A stretch of DNA of 64,000 nt from positions 62,001-126,000 of the forward strand of contig NZ_LYBV02000033.1 of NCBI RefSeq assembly GCF_001660705.2, read 5' to 3'. Made by a program: the position numbers and the translations under genes. The notes under the pieces were generated by a model that worked only from the letters and a program-made list of their open reading frames with translations, was not told the DNA's origin and ran no database searches. Positions 8,506-17,236 of this stretch are shown one piece after another (the first letter of the stretch is position 1; each line of letters begins with the position of its first letter). This stretch comes from Saccharicrinis aurantiacus (GTDB lineage: Bacteria > Bacteroidota > Bacteroidia > Bacteroidales > Marinilabiliaceae).

Positions 8506-9069
8506 ATGAAATACTTAGTTGTAGGATTAGGAAATATCGGTAGCGAATACGAAAATACACGCCATAACATTGGTTTTGATGTGCTTGATGTACTTGCTAA
8601 AGAAGCCAAGTTGGAGTTTGAAAACCTAAGGTATGGCGCCGTAGCAACTTATAAATATAAAGGCAAATCAATTATATTACTTAAGCCCAGCACTTATATG
8701 AATTTAAGTGGGAAAGCTGTGAGATATTGGATGCAACAAGAAAAAATTAGCCAAGAGAATGTATTGGTTGTTGTTGATGATTTAGCACTTCCGTTTGCTT
8801 CGGTTCGTATGCGCCAAAAAGGTAGTGATGCTGGACATAACGGACTGAAAAACATTCAAGAAATTTTAGGCAATGCCAATTACTCACGCATCCGTTTTGG
8901 CATTGGCGATAATTATTCTCGTGGTAAACAAATAGATTACGTTTTGGGTAAATGGACTAAGGACGAAGAACCTGCCTTACACGAACCTATTGATATTGCC
9001 ATTAAAATGATTCAGGGTTTTGCTACCATTGGCCCAGCCAGAACAATGAATACTTATAATAAAAAATAA
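8506..9069 (+). CDS. pth: Peptidyl-tRNA hydrolase
   Basis: 187 residues. It releases peptides from prematurely dropped peptidyl-tRNA. Family signatures are complete: VVGLGNIGSEYENTRHNIGF with the catalytic His at residue 20, the KPSTYMNLSG motif, VVVDDLALPF with the conserved Asp, and GSDAGHNGLKNIQ. It is followed after 13 bases by the Hsp15-like gene, and the two probably form an operon. Confidence 0.96.
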   Translation: MKYLVVGLGNIGSEYENTRHNIGFDVLDVLAKEAKLEFENLRYGAVATYKYKGKSIILLKPSTYMNLSGKAVRYWMQQEKISQENVLVVVDDLALPFASVRMRQKGSDAGHNGLKNIQEILGNANYSRIRFGIGDNYSRGKQIDYVLGKWTKDEEPALHEPIDIAIKMIQGFATIGPARTMNTYNKK

Positions 9070-9082
9070 AGGTCTCTGCGCT

Positions 9083-9475
9083 ATGGAAGATTCAGGAATT
9101 AGAATAGATAAATATTTATGGGCCATTAGAGTTTTTAAAACACGCAGTGTGGCTGCTGAAGCCATAAAAAAAGGCCGTGTTTTAATTGGCGGACTTCCTG
9201 TTAAAAACTCTAGAATTGTTAAAGTTGGACTAGTAATTGATGTGAAGTTTCCTCCAATTACTCGCTCCTTTAAGGTTTTAGCCCTAAGTGGAAAAAGAAT
9301 GGGTGCCAAGTTAGTTCCTGATTTCATGAAAGAAGTAACTACGGATGAGCAATTAGAAATTATGGAAATGACGCGACTAACCAATGCCATGGGCAGACGC
9401 AAAGGATTAGGTAGACCTACGAAAAAAGACCGCAGAGATATTGATAAAATGGAAGTTGATGATTGGGATTTTTAA
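9083..9475 (+). CDS. S4-domain RNA-binding protein (Hsp15-like)
   Basis: 130 residues. Residues about 5-60 form an S4 RNA-binding domain (IRIDKYLWAIRVFKTRSVAA, KGRVLIGGLPVKNSRIVKVG), and the tail is basic (RRKGLGRPTKKDRRD). This is the Hsp15/HslR layout; E. coli Hsp15 helps recycle stalled 50S subunits carrying nascent chains. That role matches its place 13 bases after pth, which also deals with stalled translation products. Ortholog identity is inferred from size, domain and context. Confidence 0.85.
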   Translation: MEDSGIRIDKYLWAIRVFKTRSVAAEAIKKGRVLIGGLPVKNSRIVKVGLVIDVKFPPITRSFKVLALSGKRMGAKLVPDFMKEVTTDEQLEIMEMTRLTNAMGRRKGLGRPTKKDRRDIDKMEVDDWDF

Positions 9476-9535
9476 TGTATCACTCAACACAGTTAATTCC
9501 TCAGTATTAGTTAAAGTATTAAAAGACCAGTTATT

Positions 9536-10093
9536 ATGATAGTTGCAAGAGAAAAAAAAGAAACCAATATAGTTGAGTACATCTTATATATGTGGCAAGT
9601 TGAAGATTTAATACGTGCCTACGAATTAAATATAGAAGCCATTAAAGAAAATATTATACCACAATACAATATAAGTGGAGATGAGTTAAACGAAACTATT
9701 GAGTGGTACGATAACCTAATTGAAATGCTCAAAGTAGAGCAAAAGATAGAAAAAGGTCACATACAAGCAATTATTAACACTGTGAATGACCTTAACCGCT
9801 TGCACCTAGAGTTACTTAAGGATACTAAAGAAATTGCATACCGCCATATTTACAATGCTACTCTTCCTTTTATTACTGAGTTTGATGAGAAAACAGGTAA
9901 AAAGCTAAGTAATGAAATAGAATGTTGCCTAACTGCAATCTACAGTCAGTTTTTACTAAAACTACAAGGTAAAGAAGTATCCGAAGGAACTGCAGAAGCT
10001 GTTAAGTCATTCAGCAACTTTTTAGCATTTTTAAGTGGAAAATACCACGATGAGCAAAAGGCTGAGAAGGAATATGATCCGGAAGCAAATTAA
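9536..10093 (+). CDS. DUF4924-family protein
   Basis: 185 residues, predicted soluble and all-helical, with no signal peptide. The opening MIVAREKKETNIVEYILYMWQVEDLIRAYEL is strongly reminiscent of the Bacteroidota-specific DUF4924 family (recalled, not searched), which has no assigned function. It begins 60 bases after the Hsp15-like gene on the same strand and ends at a strong bidirectional terminator, so it may belong to the pth operon. No catalytic motif was recognised. Confidence 0.7.
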   Translation: MIVAREKKETNIVEYILYMWQVEDLIRAYELNIEAIKENIIPQYNISGDELNETIEWYDNLIEMLKVEQKIEKGHIQAIINTVNDLNRLHLELLKDTKEIAYRHIYNATLPFITEFDEKTGKKLSNEIECCLTAIYSQFLLKLQGKEVSEGTAEAVKSFSNFLAFLSGKYHDEQKAEKEYDPEAN

Positions 10094-10119
10094 TTGTAAT
10101 AATAGAATTCTATAAATAC

Positions 10120-10156
10120 AAAAACGGCGCTAAGATTTACTCTTAGCGCCGTTTTT
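10120..10156. terminator. Bidirectional terminator between convergent genes
   Basis: Bases 10120-10135 are the reverse complement of 10141-10156 (16-bp arms with core CGGCGCTAAGA) around a 5-base loop. A-rich and T-rich arms give a U-tract on both strands, serving the DUF4924 gene (plus) and ywbE (minus). Confidence 0.93.
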
Positions 10157-10175
10157 ATTAGGAAAAAATTTGTGA

Positions 10176-10370
10176 TTAAAGCTTAATAACTCTTACTCTC
10201 CCCACTTGACCTGTTTTCAGTTTAACTTCGATTCCTTTTAAATGAAACGACTCTTCAGTTAAAACTTCTTTAACAACTCCTGTGGTTAGTCCACCATTCT
10301 TCTCATCTTGCTTCATCAAGATTGATACCTTACTTCCCGCTTTAAGGTTCTTTCTTTCTCTAAAATCCAT
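10176..10370 (-). CDS. ywbE: YwbE-family small protein
   Basis: 64 residues. The sequence matches the recalled YwbE/DUF2196 pattern: N-terminal RKNLKAGSKVSILMKQDEK, then LTTGVVKEVLT, and terminal GIEVKLKTGQVGRVRVI. It looks like a small SH3- or KOW-like beta-barrel. Its biochemical function is unknown. The closest promoter box (10587-10594) is more than 200 bases upstream, implying a long leader that contains a perfect hairpin (10424-10442). Confidence 0.85.
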   Translation of the reverse strand: MDFRERKNLKAGSKVSILMKQDEKNGGLTTGVVKEVLTEESFHLKGIEVKLKTGQVGRVRVIKL

Positions 10371-10423
10371 AAAAAGTGATCTATAATAAAATTAATTTAT
10401 AAGCTTTTTCCACTCAATATATT

Positions 10424-10442
10424 CTCGAAAACAATTTTCGAG
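10424..10442 (-). other. Hairpin in the ywbE leader
   Basis: Perfect 8-bp stem (10424-10431 with 10435-10442) and 3-base loop, 54 bases upstream of the ywbE ATG. No long U-tract follows on either side, so a structural or regulatory leader is more likely than a terminator. Confidence 0.5.
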
Positions 10443-10586
10443 CCATATAATTCATTCTCTTAATAATATCAATCTAACAATTCAACATAGCGCAGTATAA
10501 GTTCGAAGATATTGCACCTTCTCACCTTTCATACTAATACATACAATGGAAAGTATATAATTGTTCGATGTGTTAAAATTGGGGTG

Positions 10587-10594
10587 CAAATATA
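10587..10594 (-). promoter_or_regulatory. Candidate ywbE promoter -7 box
   Basis: Minus-strand TATATTTG matches TAnnTTTG. It implies a leader of about 210 bases for a 64-codon gene. Confidence 0.45.
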
Positions 10595-10691
10595 TTAATT
10601 ATATGTAAACACAATCCGAAATTAATATTTTTAAACATCTAAATAGGTAAGAAAACATCAGATAGGACGCTATATCAGTATTAAAGCACTA

Positions 10692-10982
10692 TTAAGTTCC
10701 TTTAAAACCCGAATTATCCCTAAACGATTTGGCAATAGAATGGGCTGCCAAAGGTGATGTTAGGTAAATAAATAAAATAATAAGTATCGATTTTAGTCGT
10801 ACATCCCAATAATCAAAATAAAAAATAACCCCCAATGTAATAAGTAAAACGCCCAATGATGTTGCCTTAGTAGCCGCATGTACACGACTATACAAATCTT
10901 TAAATCGTAACAAACCAATGGCAGCAATTAATATCCACAAGGATCCCAACACTATAAATACTGAAATAATAATATCATTCAT
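10692..10982 (-). CDS. mrpG: Mrp antiporter subunit G
   Basis: 96 residues with three hydrophobic segments. The family motif LRFKDLYSRVHAATKATSLGVLLI (residues about 25-48) and the YLTSPLAAHSIAKS region identify PhaG/MnhG/YufB proteins. It is the last gene of the seven-gene mrp operon and overlaps the end of mrpF by 8 bases. It works as a membrane subunit of the multi-protein Na+/H+ antiporter. Confidence 0.93.
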   Translation of the reverse strand: MNDIIISVFIVLGSLWILIAAIGLLRFKDLYSRVHAATKATSLGVLLITLGVIFYFDYWDVRLKSILIILFIYLTSPLAAHSIAKSFRDNSGFKGT

Positions 10983-11262
10983 GATTCTTGTTTTTATGTT
11001 TTAAAAAAGTTGAGATAGCAACTGTACCTATAAATGATATCAGTGAAATTATAATAGCTATATCAACATACATTCCTTTATTAATAGCGATACTATAAAT
11101 TAATACAAACCCCATAGTTATTGATGCCATAAAATCCATTGCCACAATACGATCGTGCATAGTTGGTCCCTTTATTAACCTTATAAAGGCTAATAAAAGA
11201 GCTGCTAACAAAAATACAAACCCTATTAGCTGAGCAATATTTAAAATTTCAGTACCTACCAT
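10975..11262 (-). CDS. mrpF: Mrp antiporter subunit F
   Basis: 95 residues with three transmembrane helices. The conserved stretch RLIKGPTMHDRIVAMDFMAS, with its Asp residues, is the MrpF/PhaF signature. It lies directly after mrpE (one base between stop and start) and overlaps mrpG. Inner-membrane subunit of the Mrp complex. Confidence 0.93.
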   Translation of the reverse strand: MVGTEILNIAQLIGFVFLLAALLLAFIRLIKGPTMHDRIVAMDFMASITMGFVLIYSIAINKGMYVDIAIIISLISFIGTVAISTFLKHKNKNHE

Positions 11263-11263
11263 A

Positions 11264-11596
11264 TTATACTGTTAGTTTTAGTATTTTATCCTGCATCTGT
11301 TCAATCTCATTCACAACCGCTTCCCTATCTTCATTATATAGGCAATGAACAAGCAAAGTATTCTGATCCGAATTAATATCAACACTTAGAGTTCCTGGAG
11401 TCATTGATAATAAGTTTGTAAATAATAATATATCTCTCTTAGAACTCACTCGAAGTAATACCTCGATAAAACCCGGGCTAGTATTCATTTTAGGACTTAA
11501 AATATCAAAAGCTATTGATAAGTTAGCTTGCAACATTTTGAGTATATAATACAACAGAAACATTACGATACGATATGACTTTATAAAGATCTTCAT
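11264..11596 (-). CDS. mrpE: Mrp antiporter subunit E (short form)
   Basis: 110 residues, shorter than the roughly 158 residues of Bacillus MrpE. One N-terminal hydrophobic segment (MFLLYYILKML) is followed by the conserved soluble part: ISPKM-like LSPKMNTSPGFIEV, then LLSMTPGTLSVDI and LLVHCLYNED. The first membrane helices of the long form are missing, as in other compact MrpE/MnhE homologs. Position between mrpD and mrpF confirms the call. Confidence 0.9.
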   Translation of the reverse strand: MKIFIKSYRIVMFLLYYILKMLQANLSIAFDILSPKMNTSPGFIEVLLRVSSKRDILLFTNLLSMTPGTLSVDINSDQNTLLVHCLYNEDREAVVNEIEQMQDKILKLTV

Positions 11597-11601
11597 AATA
11601 A

Positions 11602-13092
11602 TTATTTTACATCTGCACCTAATACTGCATTAATGTACTCACTAGGTTCCATTAACTGCCTAGCAGCCTCCATTGTTAAATCAAAAAATGATGCTGCAAA
11701 TACTCCCAATAAAACACTACCCAAAGCCAACATTATAGAGGGTATAAAAACGGTAAAGCGTATTGGCTTACTATTGGGAATTGTGATATCATCAGGCTGT
11801 TTTTTCAAAAAAGCTTCACTCCATATTTTTATCATAGAATATAATGTGAGTAAAGAAGTCAGCACTGCTATTGCTATAATAACATAGTGCCCATCTTCAA
11901 TACCCGATTTAATTAGTATAAATTTGGCAAAGAAGCCAGATAGCGGAGGAATGCCAGCCAGTGCAAAAGCTGGAATTATGAACAACACCGCTAACAAGGG
12001 CTGTTCTTTTAATAATGAACCCATACTCTTAAGGTCAAAAGTACCTTTAAGCTTATTCATAATACCTGATACCAAAAAGGTGTTTGTCTTGGCTATCATA
12101 TTGTGAACCGTAAAAAAGATTGCCCCTGCAATAGCCAATGGTGTATAGATACCTAAGCCCATAATCATATAGCCAATTTGACTAATTATATGATAGGATA
12201 ATATGCGTCGAACATCGTACTGAATAGATGCCGCCATACCTCCAATAACCATGGTAAAACCGGCACTTATCAACAATAAGTTATGCCAGAAGTAAGCATC
12301 TTGCACAAAAAACAAAGTGAACAATCGTATGAAAGCGTAAACACCAACCTTAGTTAATATACCTGCAAAAAGAGAGGTAACAGTAATATTAGCCGTATGA
12401 TATGAGGCAGGCAGCCAAAAGAACAAAGGAAAGATAGCTGCCTTAATTCCCAAAGCGATAAAGAATAACATGGCCGAAGTATTCATAAAAAGGGACTGCT
12501 GATCGTTAGTTAGTATTTTGGCCAAGTGAGCCATATTCAGCGTTCCGGTTTTACCATACAACAGTCCAATACCAGCTAAAAAGAACAAAGATGCAATAAG
12601 ATTTAAGGCCATATATTTGATACCGCCCTCAAGTTGCTTCTTCTCCGACCCCATGGTTATCAACACAAAAGAAGACAGCATTATTACCTCTAACCAAACA
12701 TAAAAATTAAATATATCGCCGGTTACAAAAGTTCCATTTACACCCATAATTAGGGCAAAGAAAAAGAGAAAGAACCTAGAGAATTGTTTGTTGTTTTTTA
12801 TAAAATGATATGCATAAATAGAAATAGAAAGCACCAAAAATGAAGTAACTACTAACATTATACCACTAAGCATATCTACTACCAGAGTAATCCCATACGG
12901 AGCTTTCCACCCGCCCACATACAAAACCAAAACTCCATTATTAAGGGTATTGATAAATATATAGATGGCTACAATAGCTATTAGAGCACTCCCTATTATT
13001 CCAATCCATTTGGCATAGTTTACCTTTCTTATAAATACAAGAAGTATTATAAGGGCAAATGGCAACAATATGGGCAATACTATTTCTGTCAT
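11602..13092 (-). CDS. mrpD: Mrp antiporter subunit D (proton-translocating, NuoN/NuoM-like)
   Basis: 496 residues and about 14 transmembrane helices. The antiporter-like core shows GIKAAIFPLFFWLPASYHTANITVTSLFAGILTKVG-type sequence in pieces: GIKAAIFPLFFWLP, then SLFAGILTKVGVYA, with conserved Lys residues used for proton transfer in the complex I NuoL/M/N superfamily. It follows mrpC after 3 bases. Together with MrpA it forms the ion-translocating core of the Na+/H+ antiporter. Confidence 0.95.
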   Translation of the reverse strand: MTEIVLPILLPFALIILLVFIRKVNYAKWIGIIGSALIAIVAIYIFINTLNNGVLVLYVGGWKAPYGITLVVDMLSGIMLVVTSFLVLSISIYAYHFIKNNKQFSRFFLFFFALIMGVNGTFVTGDIFNFYVWLEVIMLSSFVLITMGSEKKQLEGGIKYMALNLIASLFFLAGIGLLYGKTGTLNMAHLAKILTNDQQSLFMNTSAMLFFIALGIKAAIFPLFFWLPASYHTANITVTSLFAGILTKVGVYAFIRLFTLFFVQDAYFWHNLLLISAGFTMVIGGMAASIQYDVRRILSYHIISQIGYMIMGLGIYTPLAIAGAIFFTVHNMIAKTNTFLVSGIMNKLKGTFDLKSMGSLLKEQPLLAVLFIIPAFALAGIPPLSGFFAKFILIKSGIEDGHYVIIAIAVLTSLLTLYSMIKIWSEAFLKKQPDDITIPNSKPIRFTVFIPSIMLALGSVLLGVFAASFFDLTMEAARQLMEPSEYINAVLGADVK

Positions 13093-13095
13093 ATT

Positions 13096-13443
13096 TTAAA
13101 TATCTGTTTCTTTTATTTCATCCGAATCATCTTTATCAGTCACGCTGTAAAATTTTGATTTTAAGGCTAGGGTAAAAATTACAATGCCAAAACCAATTAC
13201 TATTGCGGTAAGTACCAAGGCCTGAGGTAAAGGATCAGCCATGCTACTTGGGTCTGCATCTCCACCTGTTACGAATGCCGGCTTACCGTGAACTATTCCT
13301 GCCGAAATAAATACTAGTAAGTTGGTCGCATTACTTAAAAAAATAATACCTATAATAAATTTCAGAAGACTCCTCCTCAGTATAAGATAAACCCCACCTG
13401 CGTATAATAATCCGATTAATGCTACTAGTAGTATTTCCATCAC
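13096..13443 (-). CDS. mrpC: Mrp antiporter subunit C (NuoK-like)
   Basis: 115 residues with three helices: ALIGLLYAGGVYLILRRSLL, then FLSNATNLLVF, and LPQALVLTAIVIGFGI, all typical of MrpC/MnhC. The ADPLPQALVLTAIVIG stretch is the family hallmark. The start overlaps the mrpB stop by 4 bases (ATGA), showing translational coupling. Confidence 0.95.
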   Translation of the reverse strand: MMEILLVALIGLLYAGGVYLILRRSLLKFIIGIIFLSNATNLLVFISAGIVHGKPAFVTGGDADPSSMADPLPQALVLTAIVIGFGIVIFTLALKSKFYSVTDKDDSDEIKETDI

Positions 13444-13856
13444 TTATGAGTTGAAAGAGTGAATAAAAACATTAGCGTAACCCCCATTACTGCAATAAAA
13501 ACCCCTAAATCGAATAGCAATGGAGTACCTAACTTTATTACTTCAAAATCGGAAATAGAATAAGATACCCATACGCCTTGCATTAACGGAGCTCCTGATA
13601 GTACAGAAGGAAGAAAGCTCAATAGCACACATAACAGTCCAACACCCATATAAGCCTCAGGACTAACTTTCAAACGATCTTTAATTTGCTTACTTGTAAA
13701 TGCCAAAGTGTTGAATACAATATAAAGCGCAGCCAACAAGCCTCCAATAAACCCACCTCCTGGTTGATTGTGTCCTCTTAACAAGGCGATAATAGCGAAC
13801 ATTAAAAACAATATCCGCAGGTACTTTGATGCTATTTGTAGAATAACTGAATTCAT
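13440..13856 (-). CDS. mrpB: Mrp antiporter subunit B
   Basis: 138 residues, four transmembrane helices. HNQPGGGFIGGLLAA (residues about 29-43) is the invariant MrpB signature. Its ATG overlaps the mrpA stop by 4 bases. Inner-membrane subunit needed for antiport in known Mrp systems. Confidence 0.95.
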   Translation of the reverse strand: MNSVILQIASKYLRILFLMFAIIALLRGHNQPGGGFIGGLLAALYIVFNTLAFTSKQIKDRLKVSPEAYMGVGLLCVLLSFLPSVLSGAPLMQGVWVSYSISDFEVIKLGTPLLFDLGVFIAVMGVTLMFLFTLSTHK

Positions 13857-16165
13857 TTTCTTACTTTTTTAACATTCAACAAAGTAAAAACACCCAAGGC
13901 AGCAATCACCAAAACTGTTACTTCACCCAAAGTATCTAAAGCCCTAAAATCAACTAATATCACATTTACCACATTCTTTCCATGTGCTTTTGTATAACTA
14001 TTCTCCACCAAGAAATCGGCTATAGAAGGATGGATATCCACATTAAGTGCCTTTAGAGCAAGCATGGCCATTATTAGTCCGAAAGTCAAGGCTATAATGC
14101 CATCTCTAATTTTAGTGGCCCTGCTTGACACAACAATAAACCTCGGCAACTTTCGCAGTACAAGTACAAACATTACCACCATTAAAGTTTCTACAATAAT
14201 TTGGGTAATTGCCAAATCAACAGCACTATAGTATAAATAAATTAAGGAGATTCCATATCCGGTTACGGCCATTGCAGTAATTGTAAAAAGCCCATCTTTA
14301 GAAAAAACGCTAATCAGCGATGAAAACGTTATAATGCAAACCACACCAGATATATAATAAGGCTGTAAACTAAAATTGGTATTTATTTCCCATCCTCTGG
14401 TTATATATAATTGAAATAAGAGAAGCAGAGAACTAAAAACAATAATGGTAGTGAGGTAATATCGGATATAACCGTGTTGAATAAAATGGGTATTCTTTGC
14501 CGAAATTTTTATAAATGAACTCAATCCTTTTGAAAACGATCTGTTAAAGTTTATACTAAACAACCTCACATTCATGCGTTGCCACCCCTTAATTAACCTT
14601 TTGTTTTTATAAGTAAGTGCAAACAAAAAGATTCCCAAAAGCATAGTTAAGGCACTTAGTAATAATATGGTATTAAAGCCATGCCAAAGTTTTAGTTTAA
14701 TAACTGCTTCGCCAGAGTAGATATATGATAATGCTGGTTCAATAATTCCGCTAAGAGTATCTGGGAATAAACCTAGGCCAAGACTTAAAACGGCCAGTAT
14801 ACCAGGACTAACTAATAACAACTTATACTTTTTAGTGGCTACACCTAAATCAAATTTAGCCTCACCCAAATACAGCTTAAAAAGAACTAACAATGACACT
14901 GCCACCATTAGAACATTGGTTAAAATACCCAGAATCAATAATAATGATGATAACCAAGGCGCCTCAAATTTAGCCTCGTAAATTAACTCCTTACCAATAA
15001 AACCAAACATAGGCGGAATGCCAGCCATTGATAATAGGGCAACAGCTACAATAATAAGTCCCAATAGATTCTTCCTTAATATCCCTCCATAACTATTGAT
15101 GATTCTCGATCCTGTTAATTTCACAAAATAACCCGCTAGCATAAATAAGGATGCTTTGTAAAAAGCATGAACAAATAAAAATACAAAGGCTGCCTTAATA
15201 GATAATTCAGTACTTATTCCAAATAACACTACCAATATGCCGAGTGCACTTATTGTGGTATAGGCAAATATTTGTTTTATATCTATTTGAGTAATGGCTA
15301 AATAAGCACCTATAAGCATAGTAATGGCTCCAACAGGAGTGATAATATTAATCCACTCTTGAGTTCCGCCTAATATTGGATACAAGCGAGCCAATAAAAA
15401 TATACCCGCTTTTACCATAGTAGCTGAATGAAGATATGCACTAACTGGTGTGGGTGCTTGCATGGCTCCTAGCAACCAAAAATGAAAAGGAAATTGTGCT
15501 GATTTGGTAAACACTCCGGCAAGCACTAATAATAATATGGGTAGGTATTTCCCATCATTTTTTATTAGTTCAGCCTTATCTATCCAGTCAGTTAATGAAT
15601 AACTACCCACTATACTTCCTATAAGTATTATTGCTACCAACAAGCATAAACCACCTAAGCCTGTAACAAATAAAGATTGAAATGCAGCTTTACGCGCTTG
15701 TTCATTCTCATTAAAAAAGCTGATCAGTAAAAAGGATAAAATACTGGTTAGCTCCCAAAAAATAAACATTTGAATAAAGTTTGAAGAGAGTACCAACCCT
15801 AGCATGGAGGCACTAAACAGAAGCAAATAGAAATAAAAACGAGTAGTTCCTTGGTAAGAACTCATGTAAGTATTAGCATATATAAAAACCAAAAACCCAA
15901 TAAAGGTTATCAGTAACACTGATACCATACTCAAGCCATCCAATGTAAACTCAAGGTTTAAACCCAAGCGAGGCATCCATTCAACAAGCGAACTTATCGT
16001 TTTTCCGTTTTGTATATCGGGTAAGAAACTCAAAAACAATCCGAATACCAATAATTGTACAAGAGCAATAAAAACAGGAGTATATTTCGATACCTTTTTA
16101 GGTATCAAAAACAAAGCAAAAGCCAACAACAAATATAGAATAAGTACTAAAATCATAATCCACAA
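13853..16165 (-). CDS. mrpA: Mrp antiporter subunit A (NuoL-like, with C-terminal MrpB-like extension)
   Basis: 770 residues, about 20 transmembrane helices. The NuoL-like core contains LAGVFTKSAQFPFHFWLLGA, then MQAPTPVSAYLHSATMVKAG, including the Lys and His residues used in proton pumping. The C-terminal quarter (SAVDLAITQIIVETLMVVMF, then DFRALDTLGEVTVLVIAALG) is the DUF4040/MbhD-E-like extension normal for MrpA. It leads an uninterrupted mrpABCDEFG operon of the seven-gene (group 1) type. The complex exports Na+ in exchange for protons, giving salt and alkali tolerance. No clean -7 box was found upstream. Confidence 0.96.
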   Translation of the reverse strand: MWIMILVLILYLLLAFALFLIPKKVSKYTPVFIALVQLLVFGLFLSFLPDIQNGKTISSLVEWMPRLGLNLEFTLDGLSMVSVLLITFIGFLVFIYANTYMSSYQGTTRFYFYLLLFSASMLGLVLSSNFIQMFIFWELTSILSFLLISFFNENEQARKAAFQSLFVTGLGGLCLLVAIILIGSIVGSYSLTDWIDKAELIKNDGKYLPILLLVLAGVFTKSAQFPFHFWLLGAMQAPTPVSAYLHSATMVKAGIFLLARLYPILGGTQEWINIITPVGAITMLIGAYLAITQIDIKQIFAYTTISALGILVVLFGISTELSIKAAFVFLFVHAFYKASLFMLAGYFVKLTGSRIINSYGGILRKNLLGLIIVAVALLSMAGIPPMFGFIGKELIYEAKFEAPWLSSLLLILGILTNVLMVAVSLLVLFKLYLGEAKFDLGVATKKYKLLLVSPGILAVLSLGLGLFPDTLSGIIEPALSYIYSGEAVIKLKLWHGFNTILLLSALTMLLGIFLFALTYKNKRLIKGWQRMNVRLFSINFNRSFSKGLSSFIKISAKNTHFIQHGYIRYYLTTIIVFSSLLLLFQLYITRGWEINTNFSLQPYYISGVVCIITFSSLISVFSKDGLFTITAMAVTGYGISLIYLYYSAVDLAITQIIVETLMVVMFVLVLRKLPRFIVVSSRATKIRDGIIALTFGLIMAMLALKALNVDIHPSIADFLVENSYTKAHGKNVVNVILVDFRALDTLGEVTVLVIAALGVFTLLNVKKVRK

Positions 16166-16411
16166 TTTATTACCACTCCTATTTCAACAATAAAGCAAAG
16201 TATCCTGTGGCAGGATGTTGAGGTTCTATACAATAATGTTTTTATCTTGTCGGTTCTCTCTAATTTAAGACTAAAAATTATTTAAATCATCTAATTCAGT
16301 ACTTTTTTGAGCGCTAAACACGGCCCAAAAACACATTATTGACAACAGACTTAATATCTTATATTAGTGCCCTTTAACGCACGACCAAACACCAATTAAA
16401 AAACACACAAA

Positions 16412-16810
16412 ATGAAAGAAATTGATAAAATAGCACTCATCGAAATTAAAAACCGACAAATACTTCACGTAAGATCCAAAGGAAAACTAAAATTCTATTT
16501 ACCCGGCGGAAAAAGAGAAGCCAGCGAAACAGATGAACAAACCCTCACCAGAGAGTTACACGAAGAACTGAGCATAAATATTAACACAAATACCATTAAA
16601 TACCTCGGTACCTTTAAGGCCCCCGCCGATGGAAAAGCAGAAGATGTTTTGGTGAAAATTACTTGTTATACCGCCGAATATACGGGTAACTTAAAACCAG
16701 CCAACGAAATTGAAGAGCTCCGATGGTTAAATAATTCCAATCTCGATATCATCTCCGAAGCCAGCAAAAAGATATTCGAATTCCTAAAACAAAAAGGAGA
16801 AATAGATTAA
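16412..16810 (+). CDS. NUDIX hydrolase
   Basis: 132 residues. The Nudix box runs from G33: GGKREASETDEQTLTRELHE followed by E52, giving the Gx5Ex7REUxEE pattern with metal-binding Glu residues at 48, 51 and 52. The Gly expected at position 54 is Ser. The N-terminal KIALIEIKNRQIL and LYLPGGK-like FYLPGGK fit MutT-like members. Substrate cannot be told. It is divergent from the mrp operon with 246 bases between. Codon and base use looks slightly more GC-rich than its neighbours, an impression only. Confidence 0.88.
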   Translation: MKEIDKIALIEIKNRQILHVRSKGKLKFYLPGGKREASETDEQTLTRELHEELSININTNTIKYLGTFKAPADGKAEDVLVKITCYTAEYTGNLKPANEIEELRWLNNSNLDIISEASKKIFEFLKQKGEID

Positions 16811-16841
16811 TAACTATAAATGAATATTAGGGGCTTCCCCT

Positions 16842-16910
16842 GCGGGTCGCACTTTCCGCTATATCTTTACTCGCCATAATGGGCTCGCAAAGGATGCCGC
16901 TCCAATTGCT
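16842..16910 (-). repeat. Dispersed palindromic element, copy A
   Basis: The bases from GCGGGTCGCACTTTCCGC onward match, in reverse orientation, 25111-25194 and 30774-30846 nearly base for base: shared blocks include CTATATCTTT, CGCCATAATGGGCTC, CAAAGGATGCCGCT and CAATTGCT. No coding content. Function unknown. Confidence 0.8.
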
Positions 16911-16952
16911 AAGCCAAGCCTGCATAAGCCATAAGGCCGCCACAAAAACTAC

Positions 16953-17052
16953 TTACCTACGGAAGAAATATTCCATAGGTACGCAATAAAAATTCCTTAC
17001 CTATGGAAAAAAAATTGCATAGGTAAGGAAAAATTACGCCATACCTATGCAA
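16953..17052. repeat. Array of alternating inverted 12-mers (TTACCTATGSAA)
   Basis: Five copies of a 12-mer close to TTACCTATGSAA: 16953-16964 (plus, variant), 16970-16981 (minus), 16997-17008 (plus), 17015-17026 (minus) and 17041-17052 (plus). Plus and minus copies alternate at steps of 17-18 and 26-27 bases, so a pair repeats about every 44 bases. Adjacent pairs can fold into 9-11-bp hairpins. The arms also match an AT-rich spacer pattern. The region is non-coding. Confidence 0.85.
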
Positions 17053-17193
17053 TTTCTAAGGCCTTTAAATCTACCCTTAAGTCATTCCAAAAAACCAAAG
17101 AATCACAATCCAGAATTCTTAAGCAAAGCAATAAAAACATTTGATATTAAAGCACTCCTCCGCAGGCGCGGATTTTGCTACACTTAATTGCAT

Positions 17194-17227
17194 AAAAAAA
17201 GGCCTGAAGTAATAACTTCAAGCCTTT
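17194..17227 (-). terminator. Terminator of tRNA-Cys
   Basis: On the minus strand AAAGGCTTGAAGT pairs with ACTTCAGGCCTTT (one mismatch) around ATTA-type loop bases, followed by seven T. It lies 10 bases past the tRNA 3' end. Confidence 0.85.
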
Positions 17228-17236
17228 AAACTTTTG

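Larger units (their letters stand above)
10371..10691. other. Intergenic region: probable long ywbE leader
   Basis: 321 bases between ywbE and mrpG. It holds a minus-strand TATATTTG box at 10587-10594 and a perfect 8-bp hairpin (CTCGAAAA, loop CAA, TTTTCGAG) at 10424-10442. No open frame was found, and no clear terminator for the mrp operon was seen. Confidence 0.45.
16811..17193. other. Repeat-rich intergenic region
   Basis: About 380 bases with no gene. It contains one copy of the dispersed palindromic element (16842-16910) and an array of alternating inverted 12-mers (16953-17052). The remainder up to the tRNA terminator shows a short TCCGC/GCGGA hairpin around 17158-17172 and nothing else. 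Confidence 0.6.

Noticed and set aside
16195-16203. ATACTTTG on the minus strand as mrp promoter (and the same motif near 62421 for wza)
   Set aside because: One base short of the TAnnTTTG spacing; not listed as a promoter.
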